Shown piece by piece: positions 7,589 to 15,800 of a DNA stretch of 27,395 nucleotides (the stretch's first letter is position 1; every line of letters begins with the position of its first letter). Origin of the DNA: Bacteroidales bacterium UBA1800 (GTDB lineage Bacteria; Bacteroidota; Bacteroidia; Bacteroidales; VadinHA17). Position numbers and translations under genes: made by a program. Location of the stretch: contig DCFQ01000039.1 in NCBI GenBank assembly GCA_002319915.1, positions 6,744 to 34,138 on the forward strand, written 5' to 3'. A model generated the notes under the pieces. It made no database searches. It had not been told where the DNA came from and worked only from the letters and a program-made list of their open reading frames with translations.

Positions 7589-7885
7589 TTATTGACAGCA
7601 TTCACCGAGGCAGGAGAGGAAAGTCAGGAGATTGTCATTCTTCAGGAAGTAGTATGTGTTTTTGCCTTCACGCCTCGATCCAAGAATCCCCTTATCTTTC
7701 ATTATCCCCAGGTGGTGGGAGGCCGTGGCCTGTTCAATCCCAACCAGCCTCTGGATTTCGGATACCGTCCGGCTCCTTCCGTCCTCGAGACACCCGACTA
7801 TCGATATTCTCGCCGGGTGGGCAAGAGCTTTCAGCATCCCGGATGCCTTTTCAAGATTCTCAGGTTTAAGATCTTTAATTTCCAT
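7589..7885 (-). CDS. ArsR/SmtB-family winged-helix transcriptional regulator
   Basis: 98 residues from the ATG at 7885; a TTG directly in front (7888) is an alternative start. The family signature is clear: MLKALAHPARISIVGCL for the first helices, QATASHHLGIMKDKGIL for the recognition helix, and REGKNTYYFL for the beta-wing. The ELCVC metal motif of ArsR/SmtB helix 3 is absent. Four cysteines are present: one after the ALAHPAR motif and three in the C-terminal tail, CLGECCQ (C92, C96, C97). These could bind a metal or sense thiol or redox state, which is inference. No transporter or resistance gene is adjacent, so its targets are unknown; autoregulation through the promoter at 7904-7911 is plausible. 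It is divergent from the prenyl synthase gene. Confidence 0.9.
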   Translation of the reverse strand: MEIKDLKPENLEKASGMLKALAHPARISIVGCLEDGRSRTVSEIQRLVGIEQATASHHLGIMKDKGILGSRREGKNTYYFLKNDNLLTFLSCLGECCQ

Positions 7886-7903
7886 CAATGAGATATTTCA
7901 GGG

Positions 7904-7911
7904 CAAATATA
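7904..7911 (-). promoter_or_regulatory. -7 element of the ArsR-type gene
   Basis: On the minus strand TATATTTG matches TAnnTTTG exactly and predicts a transcript start near 7900, 15 bases before the ATG. No -33 box is evident. Confidence 0.45.
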
Positions 7912-7995
7912 TTACAAATTTACTGTTCCTGCCTGTAAATGAACTTTAAAGAATCCTGTTTGTATTTATGTGTTAGCTGGTAAATCCTATTTTCA

Positions 7996-8003
7996 TATCT
8001 TTG
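7996..8003 (+). promoter_or_regulatory. -7 element touching the first ATG of the prenyl synthase gene
   Basis: TATCTTTG matches TAnnTTTG exactly and ends one base before the ATG at 8005. If used, transcription would begin near 8007, downstream of that ATG, which favours the in-frame ATG at 8020 as the true start. Confidence 0.4.
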
Positions 8004-8019
8004 GATGAAACAATACCTG

Positions 8020-8994
8020 ATGCCTGACCTCGCGAACATACGGAAACCTGTCAGCAGTGAAATGGCGCTGTTTGAGGACTATTTCGGGAAAACGATGAAG
8101 AGCGAGATCCCGCTCCTGAAAATCATAGTGAACTACATTTTCAGGCGCAAGGGAAAACAGATGCGTCCTCTCCTGGTGTTCCTTGCAGCCAAGCTCAATG
8201 GCGAGATCGCCGAACCGACATACGTTGCGGCCACTTTCATCGAGCTTCTTCATACGGCATCGTTGGTCCACGACGATGTCGTTGATGATGCGGAGGAGAG
8301 AAGGGGAGCATTGTCCATCAACGCCCTGTGGAATTCAAAGATCGCCGTTCTTGTCGGTGATTACATGCTTTCGAGAGGCCTGCTGATCAGCATCGAGAAG
8401 AACAGGTTCGATATGCTGGAGATCGTTTCGGAAGCAGTCAAATCGATGAGCGAAGGAGAACTCCTGCAGATCCAGAAGGCCCGCAAGCTAAACATAAAGG
8501 AAGAAGACTATTTCAAGATCATCAGGAGCAAGACGGCCGCCCTGCTGGCTGCTTGTACGGCCTGCGGCGCCCGGTCGGTTACCAGCGATCCAAACAGGAT
8601 AAGGTCAATGAAGGAGCTGGGCGAAAATATAGGCATCGCATTCCAGATCCGGGACGATCTTCTCGATTATGAGGTCAAGGGCCTTACCGGGAAAGTACCG
8701 GGAAATGACCTTAAGGAGAAGAAGATCACACTTCCGCTTATACACGTGCTTGAGAAAGCCCCGCTCCGTGAGAAGAAGCGGATCCTCAGCATTGTCGGGA
8801 ACGGGAAGAAATCCGGCTCCGACATATCGGAAGTGGTAAAGTTTGTGACCGACGGCGGGGGTTTAAAGTATGCCGGTATCAGGATGAACGAATTCCGTGA
8901 CAAAGCCCTTTCAATACTCGACACATACCCCGAGTCGGACGCCAGGGACTCCCTGAAGGAGTTTGTGCACTATACGACTTCCAGAAATAAATAG
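8020..8994 (+). CDS. ispB: Trans-polyprenyl diphosphate synthase (octaprenyl/solanesyl type)
   Basis: 324 residues from the ATG at 8020; an ATG at 8005 would add five residues (MKQYL). I prefer 8020 because a -7 promoter element abuts 8005 and because MPDLANIRKPVSSEM resembles the usual beginning of Bacteroidota homologues. Numbered from 8005, the first Asp-rich motif is HDDVVDDAEERRG (D90, D91, D94) and the second is QIRDDLLDY (D217, D218, D221). KGKQMRPLL supplies the substrate-binding basic residues. The enzyme condenses isopentenyl diphosphate units to make the long side chain of quinones, probably menaquinone here. Exact chain length cannot be read with confidence. It is divergent from the ArsR-type gene and convergent with the MFS gene. 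Confidence 0.93.
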   Translation: MPDLANIRKPVSSEMALFEDYFGKTMKSEIPLLKIIVNYIFRRKGKQMRPLLVFLAAKLNGEIAEPTYVAATFIELLHTASLVHDDVVDDAEERRGALSINALWNSKIAVLVGDYMLSRGLLISIEKNRFDMLEIVSEAVKSMSEGELLQIQKARKLNIKEEDYFKIIRSKTAALLAACTACGARSVTSDPNRIRSMKELGENIGIAFQIRDDLLDYEVKGLTGKVPGNDLKEKKITLPLIHVLEKAPLREKKRILSIVGNGKKSGSDISEVVKFVTDGGGLKYAGIRMNEFRDKALSILDTYPESDARDSLKEFVHYTTSRNK

Positions 8995-8997
8995 GAT

Positions 8998-9015
8998 CCA
9001 GGTCCCTGCACCTGG
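8998..9015. terminator. Short hairpin between convergent ispB and the MFS gene
   Basis: CCAGGT (8998-9003) and ACCTGG (9010-9015) pair around 6 bases, just after the ispB stop. No T-run follows on either strand, so termination is uncertain. Confidence 0.3.
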
Positions 9016-9057
9016 CGGAATCTGCAACCCGGTCGGTTATCAGCAGATGCGTACTAC

Positions 9058-10341
9058 CTAAGCCGGCACCAGATCAACCTTGGTCACCCTCGACATATCA
9101 CTCACGTAATGCCTCGACCCGAGGTAAAACAACAGCGCTCCGACCAGAAGCATGAAGGGTAGGATCGACATCGAGACCTTGAGGCTAGAGAGATCCGAGA
9201 TCTTTCCCAGCACGATCGGTGCGGTGAATGAGCCCAGAAGATTCTGAACCGCCACCGCGATGGCGTACGATGTGGCCCTCAGTCCCGGATGAATGACATC
9301 CTGCGTGACTGCAACCGCCCCCGAGATAAATGTCATAACTGTTACCCCGAATCCAAAGAGGACCACGATCTGTGCTTTCCCGCTGAACACGTAAAATGCG
9401 ATGAAAAGGATTATTGCCGACAACAGGGTTGACAAAGTCGGAAACAGCAGTCTTGCCCTCGGCTCTTTTACACGCCATTTGTCGATCAGGTATCCGCCCA
9501 GCGGCGCCCCGATAAGGGCAAGCAGCATCACGGCGCCTCCCAGCGTCCCTGCAGTTTTCGGCTCGATGTTCAGCTGTGTCTCAAAATACTTGGGCAGCCA
9601 CACCATCATTGCAGTGGTCACAAAAACCACGGCAGCCATTCCGAAATATGTGAAAAGTACCGACGGCTTTTTCAGGAACTCCATGAAGATGTCCTTCCTC
9701 TCCATCCTGATCTTGTTGTTGAACTTATTTACATAAGAAAGGTCGACTGTTTTGTAGTCTTTCACGAAAAGGAACAATATCGCAATAAGGAATCCCGGCA
9801 GTGCCACCAGGCCGAATGCATGCTTCCATCCGAGCGACTGGGCAATGATACCGCCCATGGTAACCCCGACTGCCGACCCGAGAGGGATCGAGGCATTCCA
9901 CAAACCCATGATCTTCGAACGCTTTTCGACAGGATACATCCCCGAGATTAAAGCGCTTCCACCCGGTGCGTACCCCGCTTCCCCGAATCCTATCATCACC
10001 CTTGCCATGAACAGCTGGACATAATTCCCGGTCAGAGCGCAGAGCGCCGTGGCGATACTCCAGATTATGGCCATTATCCCGATCGTTTTGGTCCTGCTCC
10101 ACCTGTCGATAAGTATTGAGACCGGGAATGTGAGAATCCCGATCGCCAGATATATCACCGATACCAGCCAGCCGCACTGTGTATCGGTTATGAACCAATC
10201 CTTCTGAATGGATGTGAACATCGAGTTCACGACCATCCTGTCGGCGTAATCAAAAAGATAAAGAAGGAATAAAAGTGTGAACACATAATTTGAATACCTC
10301 TTCGAAAACAGGTATCCGCCCTGGGCGTCGGTTTTTTTCAT
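9058..10341 (-). CDS. Major facilitator superfamily transporter (Spinster-like)
   Basis: 427 residues with about twelve hydrophobic segments in two halves, joined by a charged loop around residues 205-225 (NKFNNKIRMERKDIF). The first helix carries LFDYADRMVV (D31, D34, R35), resembling the DRxxx motif of Spinster-type and related organic-anion carriers. The loop between helices 2 and 3 has the MFS motif A form ILIDRWSRTKTI, and helix 4 has ARVMIGFGEAGYAPGG. It probably moves a small organic solute by proton coupling; the substrate cannot be told from the sequence. No enzyme gene is co-directional with it, so context gives little help. It is transcribed alone and divergently from the CoA-binding gene. 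Confidence 0.9.
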   Translation of the reverse strand: MKKTDAQGGYLFSKRYSNYVFTLLFLLYLFDYADRMVVNSMFTSIQKDWFITDTQCGWLVSVIYLAIGILTFPVSILIDRWSRTKTIGIMAIIWSIATALCALTGNYVQLFMARVMIGFGEAGYAPGGSALISGMYPVEKRSKIMGLWNASIPLGSAVGVTMGGIIAQSLGWKHAFGLVALPGFLIAILFLFVKDYKTVDLSYVNKFNNKIRMERKDIFMEFLKKPSVLFTYFGMAAVVFVTTAMMVWLPKYFETQLNIEPKTAGTLGGAVMLLALIGAPLGGYLIDKWRVKEPRARLLFPTLSTLLSAIILFIAFYVFSGKAQIVVLFGFGVTVMTFISGAVAVTQDVIHPGLRATSYAIAVAVQNLLGSFTAPIVLGKISDLSSLKVSMSILPFMLLVGALLFYLGSRHYVSDMSRVTKVDLVPA

Positions 10342-10453
10342 AATGAAAACGATAGGGTTAGGTCCATACCAAGTAAATGAAAATAACTTTTTGTTGGTAT
10401 CTTTATCCTAAATTTACGTCTTTATACTTATGAATCGCAGCCTGACTGCATTG

Positions 10454-10461
10454 TATTTTTA
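10454..10461 (+). promoter_or_regulatory. Possible -7 element for the CoA-binding gene
   Basis: TATTTTTA matches TAnnTTTG except for the last base, 29 bases before the ATG at 10491. No TTG is found at the -33 position. Confidence 0.28.
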
Positions 10462-10490
10462 GAAATTAATAACCAGCAAAAACGTACAAA

Positions 10491-10940
10491 ATGGTAAGCC
10501 TGAATCAGATCAATGAATTTATGGGAGCCGGTACCTTCGGCGTTGTCGGCGTTTCACGCAATCCGAAAAAATTCGGCTATGCAGCATTCAAGGAGCTTAA
10601 GGACAAGGGAATGAACGTGGTTCCGGTAAACCCTCATGCCGAGACTATCTATGGCGCCGGTGTTTTCCATGATGTCAGCAGCCTTCCGGAAGATGTAAAG
10701 GGACTGATCATCATGACCAAAAAGACTGAAACGCCTGCTGTTATCAGGAAAGCAAAGGAAAAAGGGATAAAGCAGATCTGGATCCAGCAGATGGCTGATT
10801 CAAAGGAGGCCCTGAAGGAGATTGAAGGCAGCGGCATCAACTGTGTTTCGGGAGAATGCATACTGATGCATTATAAACCCCACAGCATTCATAAATTCCA
10901 CGCCGCATTGAGGAAGTTCTTCAGGACGTTCCCGAAATAG
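10491..10940 (+). CDS. CoA-binding domain protein (YccU-like)
   Basis: 149 residues forming a single Rossmann-type CoA-binding domain. The first strand and loop read FGVVGVSRNPKKFGYAAFKELKDKG, and PVNPHAETIYG follows at the second strand, as in the CoA-binding module of succinyl-CoA synthetase alpha subunits. The residues of a catalytic acyl-CoA ligase are absent. The family (YccU/CoA_binding_2) is widespread but its physiological role is poorly known. It has its own possible promoter and is not obviously in an operon, although the isomerase-like gene follows 148 bp downstream on the same strand. Confidence 0.9.
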   Translation: MVSLNQINEFMGAGTFGVVGVSRNPKKFGYAAFKELKDKGMNVVPVNPHAETIYGAGVFHDVSSLPEDVKGLIIMTKKTETPAVIRKAKEKGIKQIWIQQMADSKEALKEIEGSGINCVSGECILMHYKPHSIHKFHAALRKFFRTFPK

Positions 10941-11088
10941 GCCGGCCCTGAGGCTGTATCAAAAGTCCTTTGTTTAGTCGCACAAAGGCCGGATTGCTGT
11001 AAAGGTTACTTATGTTACCGCCCCGGAGACGTATCTGCCTGGTCATTCACCGGTAACAGCCGTGAACTCCGTGGTTTAATTAATCATT
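10941..11088 (+). other. Spacer with nested inverted repeats before the isomerase-mannosidase genes
   Basis: Three inverted repeats are visible: CCGGCC (10942-10947) with GGCCGG (10987-10992); CCTTTG (10967-10972) with CAAAGG (10983-10988), which cannot pair fully together with the first because they share two bases; and GTTACCG (11014-11020) with CGGTAAC (11051-11057) around a 30-base gap. The stretch GAGGCTGTATCAAAAGTC at 10949-10966 resembles insertion-sequence ends, but no transposase or second end is seen. The spacer may hold a terminator for the upstream gene and a leader for the downstream one. Confidence 0.35.
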
Positions 11089-12861
11089 TTGTCAGGAACT
11101 CAAAAAAATAGCGGTACTTCTTCAGGCGGCATCCCGGTTACAAAACAGGATCCCGCAGGCTGCCGGTACAACATCCTGCCGGTCTTCAGGACCGGGGATG
11201 ACAGGATATTTGAAGGATACGGACCGCTCGCTGAAAGGGTCTGCACATCACGCTATGTAATGATCGACGGGTACCAGGGTGTGTTCTTCGATGAGATAAG
11301 GACGCAGCTCTCGGGAATCCTCTCCGGTATGGGGCTCACTACCGGCTGGATCAGCACCTATGATCTCCTGAAGCCGCCTTCCGTAATCACCGGTCTGACC
11401 GCCCCTTACCTTGGAGGTGACGACCCCCTGTTCGGCCGCAGGACCGATCTTTCCCTCGGCGATTTTTTCAGGCCGGGGGCATTTGAGAACCTAAGTCCCG
11501 GCCAGGCTTCAGACATTGACTTCATCATCGGCCCGGGAGCTGCGCTTGCCTCATGGTACGGGCCGCTGATCTATGCAGACGTTCCCAAGGACGAGATTCA
11601 GAAAAGGGCCAGGAAAGGATTGGCTGCAAACCTCGGGATCCCTGCCCGGCCAGATCCGAAGGAAACCTACAAGTCTTTTTATTTTGTTGACTGGATCGTT
11701 CTTAACAGCCACAAACGGCAGATTCTGCCGCTTATCGATATATTCATCGATACTCAGCACCCCCTGCGACCCGTGTGGATGGAAGGGAACATCATGCGGG
11801 GGACCCTCTCCGAAATGAGCATGGCGGTATTCAGGGCAAAGCCGTGGTTCGAGCCCGGCACCTGGGGAGGCAGCTGGATCAGGGAACATATCGGCGGGAT
11901 CGACAGGAATGTCATCAACTACGCCTGGTCGTTCGAGCTTATCACACCGGAAAACGGGCTGCTCATCGAAAGCGGCTCCACCAGGTGCGAGATTTCATTC
12001 GATATGCTTATGTTCCTGGAGGCTGAGGCGGTCCTCGGTGACTGCTGGCCCAGGTTCGGGACCGACTTCCCGATCCGGTTCGATTTCCTCGATACGTTTG
12101 ACGGCGGGAACCTTTCCCTTCAGTGCCATCCGCTTCCCGGCTACATGAAAGAGCACTTCAGAGAGGATTTCACCCAGGAAGAAGCATACTATATCCTCGA
12201 CACAAAGGACAATGCCTCAGTTTATCTCGGATTCAGGGATGATATTGACCCCGGTGAATTCCGGAATGCCCTCGAGAATTCATTCAGGAATGGAGAAAGT
12301 ATCGATCCTGAAGATTATATCCTGAAGCACCCTGCAAGGAAGCACGACCTTTTCCTTATCCCGCCGGGGACCATTCACGGCTCGGGCAGGAATAACCTGG
12401 TGCTTGAAATCAGTTCCACGCCCTACATTTTCACATTCAAGATGTATGACTGGCTGAGGCCGGACCTCGATGGCAAGCCGAGGACGTTGAACATCAGCAG
12501 GGGGATGGAAAACCTTTGCTTTGAACGAAAAGGGAGATATGTCCAGGAGCACCTCATCAGCAAGCCAATCCTGCTCGACGAGGGTGACGACTGGCAGCTG
12601 TGGCATCTTCCCACCCATGAAAAACATCTCTACGACTTAATCAGGTATAATTTCAGGTCGGGGATCGAGATCGTGACTTCAAACAAGTGCCTTGTCCTGA
12701 ACCTTGTCGCCGGGGATTGCATCGAGACGGTTACGTTATCAGGTTACCGGGCTATATTCAGTTATGCTGAGACATTTGTAATTCCTGCAGCTGCCGGCAG
12801 GGTAAGAATTACAAATCTTACTTCATCCGAAGCACTCCTTGTTGCCGCATTTGTGAAATAA
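11089..12861 (+). CDS. Two-domain class I mannose-6-phosphate isomerase-like protein
   Basis: 590 residues if translation starts at the TTG at 11089. A stop (11077-11079) lies just upstream, no ATG lies between, and the first internal methionine is about 57 residues in, so a non-ATG start is required. The C-terminal half (about 280-590) is a phosphomannose isomerase cupin: the metal ligands are visible as Q345 and H347 (LSLQCHP), E365 (EEAYYIL) and H430 (PPGTIHGSG). The sugar-phosphate-side motif YDWLRPDLDGKPR (453-465) carries the candidate catalytic arginine R457. The N-terminal portion (about 30-230, including RYVMIDGYQGVFFDEI, IIGPGAALASWYG, IYADVPKDE and WGGSWI) is a domain I cannot assign; it has no P-loop. 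The likely reaction is mannose-6-phosphate to fructose-6-phosphate. The alpha-mannosidase gene follows after 7 bp, which supports a mannose-catabolic role. Confidence 0.82.
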   Translation: MSGTQKNSGTSSGGIPVTKQDPAGCRYNILPVFRTGDDRIFEGYGPLAERVCTSRYVMIDGYQGVFFDEIRTQLSGILSGMGLTTGWISTYDLLKPPSVITGLTAPYLGGDDPLFGRRTDLSLGDFFRPGAFENLSPGQASDIDFIIGPGAALASWYGPLIYADVPKDEIQKRARKGLAANLGIPARPDPKETYKSFYFVDWIVLNSHKRQILPLIDIFIDTQHPLRPVWMEGNIMRGTLSEMSMAVFRAKPWFEPGTWGGSWIREHIGGIDRNVINYAWSFELITPENGLLIESGSTRCEISFDMLMFLEAEAVLGDCWPRFGTDFPIRFDFLDTFDGGNLSLQCHPLPGYMKEHFREDFTQEEAYYILDTKDNASVYLGFRDDIDPGEFRNALENSFRNGESIDPEDYILKHPARKHDLFLIPPGTIHGSGRNNLVLEISSTPYIFTFKMYDWLRPDLDGKPRTLNISRGMENLCFERKGRYVQEHLISKPILLDEGDDWQLWHLPTHEKHLYDLIRYNFRSGIEIVTSNKCLVLNLVAGDCIETVTLSGYRAIFSYAETFVIPAAAGRVRITNLTSSEALLVAAFVK

Positions 12862-12868
12862 TTAACAT

Positions 12869-15800
12869 ATGAAAAGACTCCTGCTGCTCATTTTTCCAGC
12901 TTTGTTCTGGCCGGTGATCCCTCTCATCGCCCAGGTTTTCCTGACATCCGGCGATGAACCCGTGAACGGCTATGCCGCTAAGATCTCGGGCACCGATTAC
13001 GAATATCATTCCTGCATACCCGGACTCCGCCAAAGCCTCATAATCAGGGCCGACAGCGGCAAGGATTCAATGACTTGGACCACCGGCCAGGCTTCTCAGG
13101 TCAAGCCGGGAAAGTATGTCGCCTACATCTGGGTTGCCGCCATCGGTTCAAGTCCCGGCAATGCTGCAATGAGCCTCTCGACCGATCAGGGCCATCGCTT
13201 CACTTTCCGGACCGACGGTAAAGCATCATGGATGCTGCCTTCCCCCGACGGTTCGTCGCTCAGCTTCACTTCAATAATGACCGATCAGTTTGGCGACAGG
13301 CACGGTTACATGATCCTCCGCGTACCGTCATCCGCACCAAATGCCGGAAAGACTCTCAGAATAACCATGAGCGGTGAAAGGGCAGGGCTGACGTCGTGGT
13401 ATATGACCTATAAAAAGCCAGTTGTCAATGGCGTTTCGGTCAGTGCTTTCCCGGCGATAATAAAAAAAGGCGATGATCACCTCCAGCTGGTCGAGGTCGA
13501 TATTTTTTACTTCGGAAGGGAAGGCAAGGCAGATATATTCGCAAACGGGAAGCACATTGCTGCTACCTTTCTTAAGTTCGGATACAACGCGGTCAATGCC
13601 GGGCTGGAAGAGGTCAGCAGGCCGACCCCGGTGGAGATCAGGGTAAGGGCCGGCTCCTTCTCAACCAGTACCGCGATCACCCTGGAACCTGTCAGGAAAT
13701 GGACAATTGATCTCATACAGCATACCCATACGGATATCGGTTATACCCGTTCCCAGACGGAGATTCTTGCCGAGCACCTCCGTTACATCGATTACGCCCT
13801 CGACTATTGCGACGCCACCGACAACCTTCCCGACAATGCAAAATTCCGCTGGACCTGCGAGGCCTCATGGCCCGTGGATGAATACCTGAGGGCCAGGCCG
13901 GCTGCCCAGGTCGAAAGGCTGAAGAAGAGGATCAGGGAAGGACGGATCGAGGTTACCGGCATGTACTTCAATTTCGACGAGATACCCGATGAACAGATCC
14001 TGGCCGCATCGCTTCAGGCAGCAGCAAGGATCCGGCAGAACGGGATCCCTGTTACCCTTGCGATGCAGGATGACGTGAACGGGATTGGATGGTGCCTGAA
14101 CGACTATTTCAACATTACGGGGATCAAGTACCTGAACATGGGTACGCACGGCCACCGGGCGCTGATCTGCTTTGACAGGCCGACGATGTTCTGGTGGGAA
14201 TCCCCTTCGGGCAAAAGGATCCTCACATTCAGGGCTGAGCATTACATGCTGGGGAACACCTTGCTGGAGATCCAGAACCGCGATCTCGGCAAGTTCCAGA
14301 ATAACCTTCTGACATACCTGAAGGACCTTGAAGGAAAGAAATATCCTTATGATGAAATGGCTGTCCAGCATTCCGGATTCCTCACCGACAATTCCCCGCC
14401 TTCCACCCTTGCAAGCGAGATGATAGCCAAATGGAATGAAGCGTTCGAGTGGCCGAAGCTTAGAACCTCGACCGCCGAGTCATTTTTCAGTAACATGGAG
14501 CAGCAGCACGGCAGTGAATTTCCGGTGATAAGGGGGGCGTGGCCAGACTGGTGGACCGACGGCTTCGGTGCATCTGCAAGGGAAACCTCGGTGACCAGGA
14601 AGGCTGCCGCTTCGTTCATTGCCAATACCGGGGCGCTGAGCATGGCTGCAATTGACGGAATGACCCTTCCCCGGGGAACCGGTGATAGAATGGATCTTAT
14701 AAACAATGCCCTCCTGTTTTACACCGAGCATACCACAGGTTATTCCGAAAGCGTCAGGGAGCCTCTCAGCCAGCCTACAATGGAGCAGCGCGCCCTTAAG
14801 GAATCGTATGCCTGGGAGGCCAACCGGAGGACCGCAGCACTGGGCGAAGATGCAATGGGCCTTCTCCAGGGAATGTTCAAAAGGGAAAAGGACCCGTCGC
14901 TCATCGTGTTCAACACCCTGAACTGGAAAAGGTCCGGAATGGTGACTGTTTACATTGATCATCAGATTGTTCCCCTGGGAAAAACTGCAGGCATCTTCGA
15001 TGTGAACGGCGTACGCTGTCCTTCCCAGCCGCTCTCCTCCCGCTCTGACGGGACCTACTGGGCGGTCTGGCTCGATGATATCCCGGCTTTCGGGTACAGG
15101 AAGTTCCTCATAAGGCCCCTCGATGAGCAGAATGTCACCGTGACAAAAAATCCTGAAGGGCTTCTTGAGAATAAATGGTTCAGGATCGAAGCAGACCTTC
15201 CTGAGGGAACCATCAGGTCGATGTTTGACAAGGAGCTGTCACTAGAGCTGAAGGACCAGGGTGAAAAATACGGGATAGGCGAGTTCATTCTCGAGCAGCT
15301 CGGGAACAGGAGCCAGATGGAGGGCCATAAGCTTGTCGATTACAGAAGGTCGCCGCTCGATACCGTATGGTTCGATTCGTTCAGCCGCGGCCCTGTATTC
15401 AACAGCATGAGATTCTACGGGGAGTCTGCAACCTCTGTGGCGCCAAGAGGCTTCTCCTTTGAGATCCGGTTGTTCAATAATGAAAAGAGGATCGAGCTGG
15501 TGTGTTCGATCATCAAAAAAGACATAATCGATCCGGAGAGCTTTTACATTGCGTTCCCCTTCCGGCTTGATAACGGAAAGCATTTCACCGAGCTGCAGGG
15601 AGGCGTTATCGAGACTGGCCTCGACCAGATAAAAGGGTCTTCAAACGACTGGTACTCGGTACAGGACTACACTGCGGTCAGAAGCCCGAAAACACAGATC
15701 GTGATGAGCTGCCCGGAAATGCCGCTGATGCAGTTCGGGGCGATAAACACCGGAAGGTATGTCGCAGGCGCAATGCCACAGGGCACCCACATATTTTCCT

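Noticed and set aside
13865..14371. Minus-strand open frame of 168 codons inside the mannosidase gene
   Set aside because: It is an antisense frame over the GH38 catalytic region with no family features.
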